Shown here: positions 1 to 8,540 of the stretch, one piece after another
How positions within the stretch are numbered: position 1 is the stretch's first letter
Layout of the letters: every line of letters begins with the position of its first letter
Assembly (NCBI RefSeq): GCF_006517535.1
Contig: NZ_VHQH01000040.1
Span: 1-64,000, forward strand
Origin: Schumannella sp. 10F1B-5-1
Lineage (GTDB): Bacteria; Actinomycetota; Actinomycetes; Actinomycetales; Microbacteriaceae
Length of the DNA stretch: 64,000 bases
Direction: 5' to 3'
Notes under the pieces: generated by a model
Seen by the model: only the letters and a program-made list of their open reading frames with translations
Told to the model about the DNA's origin: nothing
The model's database searches: none
Position numbers and translations under genes: made by a program

Positions 1-41
1 TGCTCGTCGGCGGCCCGAATCCGCCACGGAAGGAACCCGAA

Positions 42-629
42 ATGAACAAGCTCACCAAGGGCGCCATCGCCGGCGCCGCCGGCATCGTCCTCCTCATGGG
101 CGGCGCGGGCTCGCTCGCCTACTGGACCGGTTCGGCCGACGCCGGCAGCGCGACCACGATCAACGCCGGCCAGCTGAAGGTCGTCAAGTCGGGCACCGAT
201 GGTGCCTGGAAGGTCAACAACGCCACGATGCCGGCGAGCTACACGGCCGTCCCCGGCGACGAGCTCACCTTCACTCAGACCTTCACCGTCAGCGCGACCG
301 GCAGCAACCTGAAGTTCGACCTCGGCCTCGCGAACGGCGCCGTCTCGTACACCGGCTCGGCCGTCTCGACCAACCCGAACTACGCGCTGTCGCAGCGACT
401 CGTGCAGTCGGCCACGTACACCGTCAACACCGGTGCCGGCATCACCGCGGTCTCGGGCAACCCCGACCGCTACACGGTCACGGGCACGGGTACCAACACC
501 ATCACCGTGACCGCGAAGATCAAGTGGGACTTCGGCACCGTCTCGAACGTCGCCGCCGACAACCAGGCGCAGAGCGGCTCCGTCGGCTTCGCGTCGAACG
601 CGATCACGCTGACGCAGGTCGCCTCCTAA
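42..629 (+). CDS. TasA/camelysin-like exported protein with SipW-type signal peptide
   Basis: A 195-aa exported protein. The N-terminus is a short basic stretch, a hydrophobic core (about residues 8-26) and the AYWT sequence at the end of the signal, the signature of SipW-dependent (alternate-type) signal peptides such as those of Bacillus TasA and camelysin. The mature part is rich in Thr, Ser, Gly and Asn and predicted to be beta-rich, with no catalytic motif. In Firmicutes such proteins form extracellular fibres; a structural role here is inferred. GGAAGG about 8 nt before the ATG serves as ribosome binding site. It is first in a run ending with a SipW-like peptidase at 3927-4562, and is followed by a strong hairpin, so it may be made in excess over the later genes. 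Confidence 0.8.
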   Translation: MNKLTKGAIAGAAGIVLLMGGAGSLAYWTGSADAGSATTINAGQLKVVKSGTDGAWKVNNATMPASYTAVPGDELTFTQTFTVSATGSNLKFDLGLANGAVSYTGSAVSTNPNYALSQRLVQSATYTVNTGAGITAVSGNPDRYTVTGTGTNTITVTAKIKWDFGTVSNVAADNQAQSGSVGFASNAITLTQVAS

Positions 630-643
630 GCAGCGGACCTTCT

Positions 644-679
644 CGCGAGGGCGCGGCGCCCGAATGCCGCGCCCTCGCG
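644..679 (+). terminator. 14-bp GC stem-loop after the first fibre-like gene
   Basis: CGCGAGGGCGCGGC (644-657) pairs perfectly with 666-679 around an 8-nt loop, starting 15 nt after the stop codon of the preceding gene. There is no T-tract, as is usual for actinobacterial hairpin terminators. It could be a full or partial terminator, or an RNA-stabilising 3' structure. Confidence 0.6.
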
Positions 680-731
680 CATCCCGCCGGGCTCGACCCC
701 GGCTGCACCACCGGCCGCCTCGGCGGCCCGC

Positions 732-757
732 ACCGACCGGAACCCGAACCGGTCGGT
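732..757 (+). other. 9-bp stem-loop upstream of the second operon gene
   Basis: ACCGACCGG (732-740) and CCGGTCGGT (749-757) form a perfect stem around the loop AACCCGAA, 37 nt before the next start codon. It may be part of a leader or attenuator. Nothing else is evident in the 165-bp gap. Confidence 0.4.
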
Positions 758-794
758 TCCCGCCCACAGCACTCCGAACCCGAACGGGGAAGCC

Positions 795-1610
795 ATGAGC
801 CGCATCGCACGCACCGTGCGCCGCAGCGCGACCGTCGTGTCGCGTTCGCGCCGCCGGGCGACGCTGCTCGCGGTGGTGCTGCTGGGCGCGGGGATCTCGC
901 TCGGCGCCGTGGCGGCGCGTCGCTCCGCGGCGACCCGCCCGGCGCTGAGCCGTTCCACGGTCATGGCCCGCCCGCTCGGGCTCACCGGCCTGCGCCACCC
1001 GCTGCGCGGCGCGACCTCGCCCGTCGCCGCCCGCGCTCTCGTGCTCGGCCGCCGCGCCGTCGACGCCGGCCTGGCCCGCGCCGCCCGCACCTCGGTGCGC
1101 GGCATGCTCGCCTCGGCCGCCGCGATCGGAATCGCCGTCGTGGTCGTCTCGACCGGCGCCGCCGGCACCTTCGCATTCATCAACGCCTCGGCCCCGGCGA
1201 GCAGCGTCTCGACGGTCTCGTCGGGGTCTCTCGCCGTCACCGTGACCGCGTCCGGCAGCATCAGCAGCATCCCGGCCACCACCTGGACCAACCTGCTGCC
1301 CGGTGACACCGGCCGTCAGGACGTCGTGATCGCGAACACGGGCGCCGCGCCCGTGACGCTGACGGGCGTGCTCGGCGCGACCCCGAGCCCCTACTCGGTC
1401 GCCATCGCGTACAACAAGACCTGCGCCGCGGCGACGGCCTACACGTCGATGACCGCGACCGCCACCGCCCTCAGCGCGAGCTCGCTCGCGAAGGGCGCCA
1501 GCGTGCCGGCCTGCGTGCAGGTGACGCTTCCCTCGAGCGCGGCGAACGGCGCTCAGGGCGCCGCGAACACCTTCCAGCTCACGATCGACGCGAAGCAGGT
1601 GACCTCGTGA
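795..1610 (+). CDS. exported TasA-like protein with long Arg-rich N-terminal extension
   Basis: A 271-aa protein. The C-terminal about 155 residues look like a SipW-type secreted subunit: a hydrophobic segment near residues 111-128 followed by a Ser/Thr/Val-rich beta-type domain with an NTG..PVTLTG stretch. The first about 105 residues are unusual for this family: Arg/Ala-rich with another hydrophobic patch at 23-40. GGGGAA just before the ATG at 795 favours this start, but the ATG at 1104 would give a 168-aa protein with a conventional signal peptide and no extension. The stop overlaps the next GTG by 4 bp, so the genes are co-translated. Probable surface-assembly partner of its neighbours; no enzymatic role is suggested. 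Confidence 0.65.
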   Translation: MSRIARTVRRSATVVSRSRRRATLLAVVLLGAGISLGAVAARRSAATRPALSRSTVMARPLGLTGLRHPLRGATSPVAARALVLGRRAVDAGLARAARTSVRGMLASAAAIGIAVVVVSTGAAGTFAFINASAPASSVSTVSSGSLAVTVTASGSISSIPATTWTNLLPGDTGRQDVVIANTGAAPVTLTGVLGATPSPYSVAIAYNKTCAAATAYTSMTATATALSASSLAKGASVPACVQVTLPSSAANGAQGAANTFQLTIDAKQVTS

Positions 1611-3019
1611 TCCGCCGCGCGCTCACCCGCGCCGCCCATGCGCACGGCGGCCGTCCGCTCAAGCACGGTCTGATCGCCGGTCTCGTCGTCGCGCTGCTCA
1701 GCACCGGTGCCGGCGCGAGCTACGCCTACTGGACCGCCAGCACGACGACGTCGAGCACGCCGACCGTCGCCTCGCTCGTCGTCACCCCGAGCAACTTCGG
1801 CGCCTTCACGTTCTCGAACGAGAACGTCTCGGCCGCCGGCAGCTCCACGCTCGTCGTCACCTCGGCCGTGCAGGTCAAGAACGACACCGTCACGGGGTCG
1901 ACCCAGGCGATGCCGCTCAGCACGACCTTCTCCCGCGCGTCGGGCGGAGCCATGTTCGCCAGCGCCACCAGCCTCAGCGTCTGGACCGTCGGCTCGCTCG
2001 CCGCCTGCACCTCGAGCACCGCGATCCCCGGGTCCGGCGTCGCCGCCGGCAACTGGGGCGACGGCGTGACGATCTCGGCCACCGACCTCGACGCTGGCGC
2101 CACCGTCTACTACTGCCTGCGCTCCTCGGTCTCGCGCGACGCCGCCGCCAACTCGAACGCCGCCGGCAGCCGCAACTTCATGCCGCAGGCCAGCGCCACG
2201 CTGAAGGCCGGCTCCGCGTTCCTCGCGACGACCACGGCCACGTCGACCGGCAGCTCGAGCCGCATCTACCCGGCGGCGACCGGCATCAGCAACTCCTACT
2301 GGCAGAAGGTCGTCGTCAACAGCATGTGCCTCGACGTCGCCAACAGCGGCACGGCGACGGGCACCACGGTCATCCCGTGGAGCGACTGCCACGGCAACAC
2401 TAACCAGCAGTGGCAGTTCATCCCCGACGCGAACAACCCCGGATTCGTCGAGATCAAGCCGCGCAACGCGACCCCGCTGCGCGTCGACAACGGCGCGACG
2501 CTCACCGCGGGCGCCGGCATCACCGTGCGCACCGACGTCTCGACCGATCGCCAGCTCTGGCAGGTGCAGAGCATCGGCGGCGGCTCGACCTACCAGATCG
2601 TCAGCAAGTACAGCGGCCTCTGCCTCACCGCGCCGGGCGGCTCCGGCACGCAGATGACGCAGGCGGTCTGCACCGGAGCTGTCGGACAGGTCTTCACGAT
2701 CACGCAACTCACCCGCGTGCAGTTCCCGACGCCCACGTGCACGATCCCCGCGAACCGGCAGTCGCTGGTCTTCGCTTGGAGCGAGGCCGGGACCGGCCCG
2801 TACATCATCCAGGGCTGGGCCGGGAGCTACTGGTACACCGCCGACAGCTCGAGCAACGCCAACGCGACGCAGCTCACCGTGCCGAACCAGAACTACCCTT
2901 CCGGCACGTACCAGTTCCGCATCCTCGACGGCACGCAGACGACGGTCGCCACGGGAACGGTCGTGGTCTCGAACGGCGGCTTCCAGTCCTGCACGGCCCA
3001 GGCGGCTCCGGTCTCGTGA
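1607..3019 (+). CDS. SipW-type exported protein with ricin-type beta-trefoil lectin domain
   Basis: A 470-aa protein beginning at a GTG that overlaps the upstream stop. It has a SipW-type signal (hydrophobic about residues 24-40, then YAYWTAST). Residues about 45-215 form a Ser/Thr/Ala-rich beta region. Residues about 225-365 are a ricin B-like trefoil: MCLDVANSG, the QxW element NQQWQF, RQLWQVQ and SGLCLTAPGG are visible. A further about 100-residue C-terminal beta domain follows. Ricin-type domains bind carbohydrate, so this looks like the adhesive or lectin member of the exported complex. Its 3' end overlaps the next GTG by 4 bp. Confidence 0.8.
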   Translation: MIRRALTRAAHAHGGRPLKHGLIAGLVVALLSTGAGASYAYWTASTTTSSTPTVASLVVTPSNFGAFTFSNENVSAAGSSTLVVTSAVQVKNDTVTGSTQAMPLSTTFSRASGGAMFASATSLSVWTVGSLAACTSSTAIPGSGVAAGNWGDGVTISATDLDAGATVYYCLRSSVSRDAAANSNAAGSRNFMPQASATLKAGSAFLATTTATSTGSSSRIYPAATGISNSYWQKVVVNSMCLDVANSGTATGTTVIPWSDCHGNTNQQWQFIPDANNPGFVEIKPRNATPLRVDNGATLTAGAGITVRTDVSTDRQLWQVQSIGGGSTYQIVSKYSGLCLTAPGGSGTQMTQAVCTGAVGQVFTITQLTRVQFPTPTCTIPANRQSLVFAWSEAGTGPYIIQGWAGSYWYTADSSSNANATQLTVPNQNYPSGTYQFRILDGTQTTVATGTVVVSNGGFQSCTAQAAPVS

Positions 3020-3930
3020 GCTCGATGACGACGACGTTCGGCGGACGCGGGATGCGCATCCTCGCCGCCCTCCTCGCGACGGCCGCGGCGGCTGGGGGTG
3101 CCGTGGCCGTCGCCTCACCCGCGCAGGCGGCGAGCTCGGGCGTGCAGCTCAGCGACGACGGCGTGCACTTCTCGTCGACGCTCAGCCGGCCGCTGTTCGA
3201 CCCGTCGACGGTCATGATCCCGCGCAGCTCGCAGAGCGGCGACTTCTGGGTGCGCAACGCCTCGGGCGCCCCCGCCTACCTGCGCGTCTCGATCGCGAAC
3301 GTGCAGTCGACCGACGCCGACCTCTCCGAGGCGCTCACCGTCTCGGCGAGCACCTCGGGCGATGCGGGCAGCAAGGTCGCCCTCTCCGAGGCGGCGCCGT
3401 GCGCGGTGCTGACCGAGGGCCAGGCCATCCCGAGCGGCGCCGCCCTGCGCATCTCGGCGCTCGCCGAGCTGGGCGACCTGCAGGGCAGCGCCGGTCAGGG
3501 CGGCTCGGCCGACTTCCGCATCGTCGTGAATCTGTCGAGCGTCAACCTCGCCGGCACCGACCGCTACGCCTGCCTCGCCGACAGCGGCGAGGTGCCCGGC
3601 TTCTACGCCGACGGCGGCTCGGCCGTGCGCGACGGCGGCCGCACCTCGACGACCGGCTCGACCGGCGGGGTCGTGGATGCGGCCCCGCTCGCCGAGACCG
3701 GCGACGACGACGGCGCGGCGCTCGCCGGCGGCTCCAGCTCCGCCTCCGACGACCTGCTCGCCGCGGCCTGGAACTCGGCCGACCTGAACCAGTGGTGGAT
3801 CGTGCTGCTCTGGATCGGGGGCGCCCTCGCGGGCGGCCTCGGCGTGCTGCTGCGCGATCGACTGCGCACCCCGAACCGCTCCACTCCCACCACCACGCCG
3901 GCAGCGGCATCCGAGAACGGAACAGAATGA
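3016..3930 (+). CDS. secreted, membrane-anchored protein of the SipW operon
   Basis: A 304-aa protein read from the GTG overlapping the previous TGA; an internal ATG lies three codons in. A classical signal peptide ends with an ASPAQA-type cleavage site around residue 38. The ectodomain is beta-rich with two isolated Cys and no catalytic motif. A low-complexity Gly/Ser/Asp stalk follows, then one transmembrane helix (WWIVLLWIGGALAGGLGVLL) and a short basic, Thr/Pro-rich cytoplasmic tail. It uses a Sec-type rather than SipW-type signal, so it is probably the membrane anchor or assembly base for the exported subunits. Its stop overlaps the ATG of the peptidase gene. Family not recognised. Confidence 0.6.
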   Translation: MSSMTTTFGGRGMRILAALLATAAAAGGAVAVASPAQAASSGVQLSDDGVHFSSTLSRPLFDPSTVMIPRSSQSGDFWVRNASGAPAYLRVSIANVQSTDADLSEALTVSASTSGDAGSKVALSEAAPCAVLTEGQAIPSGAALRISALAELGDLQGSAGQGGSADFRIVVNLSSVNLAGTDRYACLADSGEVPGFYADGGSAVRDGGRTSTTGSTGGVVDAAPLAETGDDDGAALAGGSSSASDDLLAAAWNSADLNQWWIVLLWIGGALAGGLGVLLRDRLRTPNRSTPTTTPAAASENGTE

Positions 3931-4562
3931 GCGCCATCGCCAGCCCCACCGCGGCCCCCGTCATCGCCGACGCCGCCGTGAGCGCGTCGAAGCCCGCGAA
4001 GCCCGCCAAGAAGCGCGGACCCCTGCACTACGTCGGCGTCGCCGTCAGCGCGGCCCTGCTGATGTTCGTCGCGATCGTCGCGCTGCTCGTCGTCGCGATC
4101 CCCGCGGCGACCGGCTCGACGCCGTACACGGTGCTGACCTCGTCGATGGAGCCCAAGTACCCCGCCGGCACCCTCGTCGTGATCAAGCCGGTCTCGGCCG
4201 ACAGCATCGGAGTCGGCGACGTGATCACCTACCAGCTCAAGTCGGGCGAGCCCGAGGTCGTCACCCACCGCGTCATCGCCGTGAACAGCGCCGTCGGCGG
4301 TGAGCGCACCTTCACCACCCAGGGCGACAACAACGACATCGCCGACGCGGCTCCCGTGCGCGAGGTGCAGGTGCGCGGTGAGCTCTGGTACGCCGTGCCC
4401 TTCATCGGCTGGGTCAACAACGTCATCAACGGCGGAACCCGTGCCGTGATCGTGCCGATCGCCGCGGTCATCCTGTTCGGCTACGCCGGGTGGATGTTCG
4501 TCGGCTCCGCGCTCGAGCGCCGCCGCAAGCGTCGCGAGGCCGAGGCCGCCGCGCAGGCCTGA
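3927..4562 (+). CDS. sipW: SipW-like signal peptidase I
   Basis: A 211-aa archaeal/ER-type signal peptidase. There is a Lys/Pro/Ala-rich cytosolic N-terminus, a transmembrane helix at about 35-60, the nucleophile serine in SSMEP (Ser73), a His in VTHRVI (about residue 114) in place of the bacterial catalytic Lys, the TQGDNND aspartate box (132-138) and a second transmembrane helix at about 173-193. The Ser/His/Asp arrangement separates SipW/ER-type enzymes from housekeeping LepB. The ATG overlaps the previous stop (ATGA). It is expected to cleave the AYWT-type signals of the three upstream proteins. It is last in the operon and followed by a hairpin. Confidence 0.88.
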   Translation: MSAIASPTAAPVIADAAVSASKPAKPAKKRGPLHYVGVAVSAALLMFVAIVALLVVAIPAATGSTPYTVLTSSMEPKYPAGTLVVIKPVSADSIGVGDVITYQLKSGEPEVVTHRVIAVNSAVGGERTFTTQGDNNDIADAAPVREVQVRGELWYAVPFIGWVNNVINGGTRAVIVPIAAVILFGYAGWMFVGSALERRRKRREAEAAAQA

Positions 4563-4586
4563 GTCGCGCATCCACCTGTTCATCTG

Positions 4587-4626
4587 AGGGGCACCCGGAG
4601 TCGGAGGACCGACCCTGGGTGCCCCT
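4587..4626 (+). terminator. 10-bp stem-loop after the SipW operon
   Basis: AGGGGCACCC (4587-4596) and GGGTGCCCCT (4617-4626) are perfect complements; the 20-nt loop holds a further TCGG/CCGA pairing. The right arm runs into the TAGGCT -10 box of the next gene, so the operon end and the glgP promoter abut. Confidence 0.6.
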
Positions 4627-4638
4627 AGGCTTGCGCGG

Positions 4639-7194
4639 GTGAAGGCCATCCGTCGATTCACCGTCCGCGCCGTGCTCCCGCCCCAGCTCTCGGCACTCGA
4701 TGACCTCGCCGCGAACCTGCGGTGGTCGTGGCACGAGCCCACGCAGCGGCTGTTCGAGGACATCGCCCCGGATCTCTGGCAGCGCGTGCGCCGCGACCCG
4801 ATCGGTCTGCTCGGCGAGGTCGCGCCCGAGCGGCTCGACGAGCTGGCCGCCGACGGCGAGTTCACGGCCCGCGCCGAGGCGCTGCGCGACGACCTGCGCC
4901 GCTACCTCGACGAGCCGCGCTGGTACCAGTCGCTGGGCGACGACGCCCCGGCCACGATCGCCTACTTCTCGCCCGAGTTCGGCATCGCCGCCGCCCTGCC
5001 GCAGTACTCGGGCGGCCTCGGCATCCTCGCCGGCGACCACCTGAAGAGCGCCTCCGATCTCGGCGTGCCGATCGTCGGCGTCGGCCTGTTCTACCGCGCC
5101 GGCTACTTCCGCCAGTCGATCTCGCGCGACGGCTGGCAGCAGGAGGCCTACCCCGTCCTCGACCCCGACGGCCTGCCGATGCGCGTGCTGCGCAACCCCG
5201 ACGGCTCGGCCGCTCAGGTCACGCTTGCGCTGCCCGAGGGCCGCGCGCTCGTCGCCCGGGTCTGGAAGCTCGATGTCGGCCGGGTGCCCCTGCTGCTGCT
5301 CGACACCGATATCCCCGACAACGACGAGACCCTGCGCGGCGTGACCGACCGCCTCTACGGCGGCGGGGGAGAGCACCGCCTGCTGCAGGAGATGCTGCTC
5401 GGCATCGGCGGCTCGCGCGCCGTCAAGCTCTACACCGGGCTGACCGGGCGCGCCGCCGCCGAGGTGTTCCACACCAACGAGGGGCACGCCGGCTTCCAGG
5501 GCCTCGACCGCATCAACGACCTCATCTCGGGCGGGCTGTCCTTCCCCGAGGCGCTGCGCGCCGTGCGCGCCGGCACCGTCTTCACGACCCACACGCCCGT
5601 GCCCGCCGGCATCGACCGCTTCGAGGCCGGCCTCGTGCAGCGCTACTTCTCGACCGAGCTGCTGCCGGGCGTCGACGTCGCCGACGTGCTCGCGCTCGGC
5701 GCCGAGGACTACGAGGGCGGCACCCCCGACACCTTCAACATGGCCGTCATGGGCCTGCGCCTCGCCCAGCGCGCCAACGGCGTCTCGAAGCTGCACGGCG
5801 AGGTGTCGCGGGGCATGTTCGGCGCCCTCTGGCCGGGCTTCGACGCGGATGACGTGCCGATCACCTCGGTCACGAACGGCGTGCACGCCCCGACCTGGAC
5901 CGATCGCCGCGTGCGGGCGCTCGCCGCCGAGGTGTTCGGCGACGACGACAGCACCCGCGTCGACTGGCAGTCGGAGAAGCTCGGCGACGACGCCGTGTGG
6001 GCGCTGCGCCGCGAGCTGCGCGAGCAGCTCGTCGACGACGCCCGCGCCCGGGTCGGCAAGGCCTGGGACGACGAGAACCCCGGCATCGGCCGCCCCACCT
6101 GGCACCGCGAGCTGCTCGACCCCGAGGTGCTCACGATCGGCTTCGCCCGCCGCGTGCCCACCTACAAGCGGCTCACGCTGATGCTGCACGACCCCGAGCG
6201 GCTGCGCGCGCTGCTGACCCATCCCGAGCGCCCGGTGCAGCTCGTGATCGCCGGCAAGTCGCATCCGGCCGACGACGAGGGCAAGCGCCTCATCCAGCGT
6301 CTGGTCGAGTTCAGCCGCGAGGCCGATGTGCGCGAGCGGATCGTGTTCCTGCCGAACTACGACATCGCCATGGCGCAGAAGCTCTACCCGGGCACCGACA
6401 TCTGGCTCAACAACCCGCTGCGCCCGCTCGAGGCCTGCGGCACCTCGGGCATGAAGGCCGCGCTGAACGGATCGCTCAACCTGTCGATCCTCGACGGCTG
6501 GTGGAACGAGTACTACGACGACCGCAACGGCTGGGCGATCCCCTCGGCCGACAGCGCCGGCGACGCCGCCGAGCGCGACGCCCTCGAGGCGGCCGCGCTC
6601 TACGACCTGATCGAGCACCAGATCGCGCCGCGCTTCTATGAGCGGGATGCGGCGGGCGTGCCGAGCAAGTGGGTCGCCGACATCCGCCACACCCTCGCGA
6701 CCCTGTCGCCCGAGCTCTCGGCCGACCGGATGCTGCGCGAGTACGTCGAGCGCCTCTACCTGCCGGCCGCGCGCGCCGAGCGCGCGATCAGCGACACCCG
6801 CTTCCGCCCCGCGCGCGAGCTCGCCGCCTGGACGGCGCGCGTCGGCGAGGCCTGGCCGCAGGTGCACGTCGCGCACGTCGAGTCGGGCGGGGTGGATGCG
6901 ACGCCGCAGGTCGGCGAGGAGCTGCAGGTGCGCGCCTTCGTCGAGCTCGGAGAGCTGACGGCCGACGACGTCGCCGTCGAGCTCGTGCACGGCCGGGCGC
7001 GCGAGGGTGATCGCCTGGCCGACGTGGAGCGGCTGCCGCTCACCCTGGTGTCGCACGACCTCGGCTCGCCCGCGACCTACACCGGCACGGTGCGCTTCAC
7101 GCGCGCCGGCTCGTTCGGCTACACGGTGCGCGTCGTGCCGAGCAATCCGCTGCTCGCGTCGCCGGCCGAGCTGGGGCTCGTCGCGACGGCGTGA
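4639..7194 (+). CDS. glgP: alpha-glucan (glycogen/maltodextrin) phosphorylase
   Basis: An 851-aa enzyme that phosphorolyses alpha-1,4-glucans to glucose-1-phosphate in the cytosol. It matches the short-N-terminus type of glycogen phosphorylase: DUF3417-like start (residues 1-115, LRWSWHEP), GILAGDHLK, the active-site stretch HTNEGHAG, ITSVTNGVHAPTW, and the PLP-binding region EACGTSGMKAALNGS carrying the Schiff-base lysine. The GTG start at 4639 follows TAGGCT (4626-4631) by 7 nt, indicating a leaderless message. With glgX (8965-11025) and a GH13 glucosidase (57887-59575) it forms a glycogen/maltodextrin breakdown set. Confidence 0.95.
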   Translation: MKAIRRFTVRAVLPPQLSALDDLAANLRWSWHEPTQRLFEDIAPDLWQRVRRDPIGLLGEVAPERLDELAADGEFTARAEALRDDLRRYLDEPRWYQSLGDDAPATIAYFSPEFGIAAALPQYSGGLGILAGDHLKSASDLGVPIVGVGLFYRAGYFRQSISRDGWQQEAYPVLDPDGLPMRVLRNPDGSAAQVTLALPEGRALVARVWKLDVGRVPLLLLDTDIPDNDETLRGVTDRLYGGGGEHRLLQEMLLGIGGSRAVKLYTGLTGRAAAEVFHTNEGHAGFQGLDRINDLISGGLSFPEALRAVRAGTVFTTHTPVPAGIDRFEAGLVQRYFSTELLPGVDVADVLALGAEDYEGGTPDTFNMAVMGLRLAQRANGVSKLHGEVSRGMFGALWPGFDADDVPITSVTNGVHAPTWTDRRVRALAAEVFGDDDSTRVDWQSEKLGDDAVWALRRELREQLVDDARARVGKAWDDENPGIGRPTWHRELLDPEVLTIGFARRVPTYKRLTLMLHDPERLRALLTHPERPVQLVIAGKSHPADDEGKRLIQRLVEFSREADVRERIVFLPNYDIAMAQKLYPGTDIWLNNPLRPLEACGTSGMKAALNGSLNLSILDGWWNEYYDDRNGWAIPSADSAGDAAERDALEAAALYDLIEHQIAPRFYERDAAGVPSKWVADIRHTLATLSPELSADRMLREYVERLYLPAARAERAISDTRFRPARELAAWTARVGEAWPQVHVAHVESGGVDATPQVGEELQVRAFVELGELTADDVAVELVHGRAREGDRLADVERLPLTLVSHDLGSPATYTGTVRFTRAGSFGYTVRVVPSNPLLASPAELGLVATA

Positions 7195-7201
7195 GCCGCG
7201 T

Positions 7202-7669
7202 TCAGCGCGCGATGTCGGCGACGACGCCGTTCGTCGCGCGCAGCAGGTCGGCCGGGGCGAGCTCGAGGTCGAGCCCGCGGCGTCCGCCGCTGACGAGCAC
7301 CGCGGGCCACAGCTCGGCCGTCTCGTCGACGACGGTCTCGTGCGCGTTCTTCTGGCCGATCGGCGAGATGCCGCCGACCACGTAGCCGGTGCGCTTCTGG
7401 GCGAGCTCGGGGTCGGCCATGACGGCCTTGCGTCCGCCGACCGCCGCCGCGAGCGCCTTCAGGTCGAGCTTCGAGCTGACCGGCACGATGCCGACGACGA
7501 GCCGCCCGTCGACGTCGGCGAGCAGGGTCTTGAACACCCGCTCGGGCTCGACGCCGAGCGCCTCGGCGGCCTCGAGGCCGAACGACGCCGCGCGCGGATC
7601 GTGCTCGTAGGCGCGTTCGGCGAAGGGGATGCCCGCCGCGGTGAGCGCGCGGATCGCGGGAGTGCTCAC
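7202..7669 (-). CDS. ybaK: YbaK/EbsC-type aminoacyl-tRNA deacylase
   Basis: A 155-aa protein of the YbaK/ProX editing family, which hydrolyses mischarged Cys-tRNA(Pro). The GTG at 7669 gives the conserved beginning STPAIRAL. Family landmarks visible are VFKTLLADVDG, VSSKLDLKALA, the GGISPIGQK loop and the final ADLLRATNGVVADI. A longer reading to 7738 is possible but would overlap the DUF2510 gene upstream; GGAG 9 nt before the GTG supports the shorter form. Same strand as, and 34 bp downstream of, the DUF2510 gene; it converges tail-to-tail with glgP. Confidence 0.9.
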   Translation of the reverse strand: MSTPAIRALTAAGIPFAERAYEHDPRAASFGLEAAEALGVEPERVFKTLLADVDGRLVVGIVPVSSKLDLKALAAAVGGRKAVMADPELAQKRTGYVVGGISPIGQKNAHETVVDETAELWPAVLVSGGRRGLDLELAPADLLRATNGVVADIAR

Positions 7670-7703
7670 GACCGGCTCCGCCGTGCCCGTCTCGTCAGCG
7701 CGC

Positions 7704-8459
7704 TCACGAGTCCAGGATGACCGACAGCAGGCTGCCACCCAGGCTGAACGCCTGCACGACCAGAGCGACCGCCGCGATCACGAGACCCGCGATCGCCAGG
7801 CCGCGGCGCGCATCCGCCCGCCCCTCGCGCAGCATCTGGTTGGCCCGGGTCAGCCCGAAGATCGACATGATCAGGCCCAGGATGGCGAACACGCCGAACA
7901 GGAATCCGACGAGCGCGAAGATGAAGCCGGTCAGAGCGAGGGTGTTGCCGGTGCGGCCCGTCGCCGCCGGGGTGTAGTAGGCGCCGGGCGCCGGCGAGGA
8001 GCCCGGTGCGGGGTACCCGGACGGCTGCTGCGGCGAGCCGTACGGCGATCCGGCGGCGGGCGGGGCGTAGGGGTTCGGCGGCGTCGGCGGAGTGCCGGCC
8101 GATGACGCCGGCGGGCCGTACGGGTTGCCCGTGCTCGCGCCGTAGGGGTTGCCGGTGCTCGCGCCGGAGGGCTGGCCCAGCATCGGCGGCCCACCGGCCG
8201 ATCCGGTCGCGGGGCTCTGCCCCCACGGTGCGGTCGGAGCGCTCGGGGCGCTCGGTGCCGGCGGCATCGGCGCGGCGGGACCGGCCGGCGCGGTCGGTCC
8301 CGACACGGCGGGCCGCGCGTTCGAGGCGTAGGGGCTCGTGCCCGACGCGGAAGGAGCCGCGCGCCGCGCCTCCGACCAGCTCACGCCGTTCCACCAGCGC
8401 TGGCCATCCCGGGTCTCGGGGTCCGGGTACCAGCCGGGGGAGTCGGAGCTGTCAGGCAT
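7704..8459 (-). CDS. DUF2510 / DUF4190-like membrane protein, Pro/Gly/Tyr-rich linker
   Basis: A 251-aa protein. Residues about 5-35 are a DUF2510 module (GWYPDPETRDGQRWWNG), a small Trp-rich motif common in actinobacterial membrane proteins. A long Pro/Ala/Gly/Tyr-rich disordered linker contains near-repeats of STGNPYG. Two C-terminal transmembrane helices with a conserved FAILGLIMSIFG-type DUF4190 segment follow. Function unknown. AGACTA at 8466-8471 (TAGTCT on the coding strand) lies 6 nt before the ATG at 8459, implying a leaderless message. A shorter DUF2510 paralogue lies directly upstream on the same strand. Confidence 0.75.
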   Translation of the reverse strand: MPDSSDSPGWYPDPETRDGQRWWNGVSWSEARRAAPSASGTSPYASNARPAVSGPTAPAGPAAPMPPAPSAPSAPTAPWGQSPATGSAGGPPMLGQPSGASTGNPYGASTGNPYGPPASSAGTPPTPPNPYAPPAAGSPYGSPQQPSGYPAPGSSPAPGAYYTPAATGRTGNTLALTGFIFALVGFLFGVFAILGLIMSIFGLTRANQMLREGRADARRGLAIAGLVIAAVALVVQAFSLGGSLLSVILDS

Positions 8460-8540
8460 GAGCACAGACTAGGCCGCGTCGGGCGACGGCGAGCGGCCGG
8501 GCGATACCCCCGTTCGCGGCCTGCGGCGCGACGCCCCGGG

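Noticed and set aside
1553-3118. 521-aa open frame on the minus strand over the SipW operon, and similar long antisense frames over glgP, ligA, gatCA and others
   Set aside because: Very GC-rich genes leave long open antisense frames. These read as Arg/Gly/Ala-rich with no domain, while the plus-strand products have clear signals and motifs.
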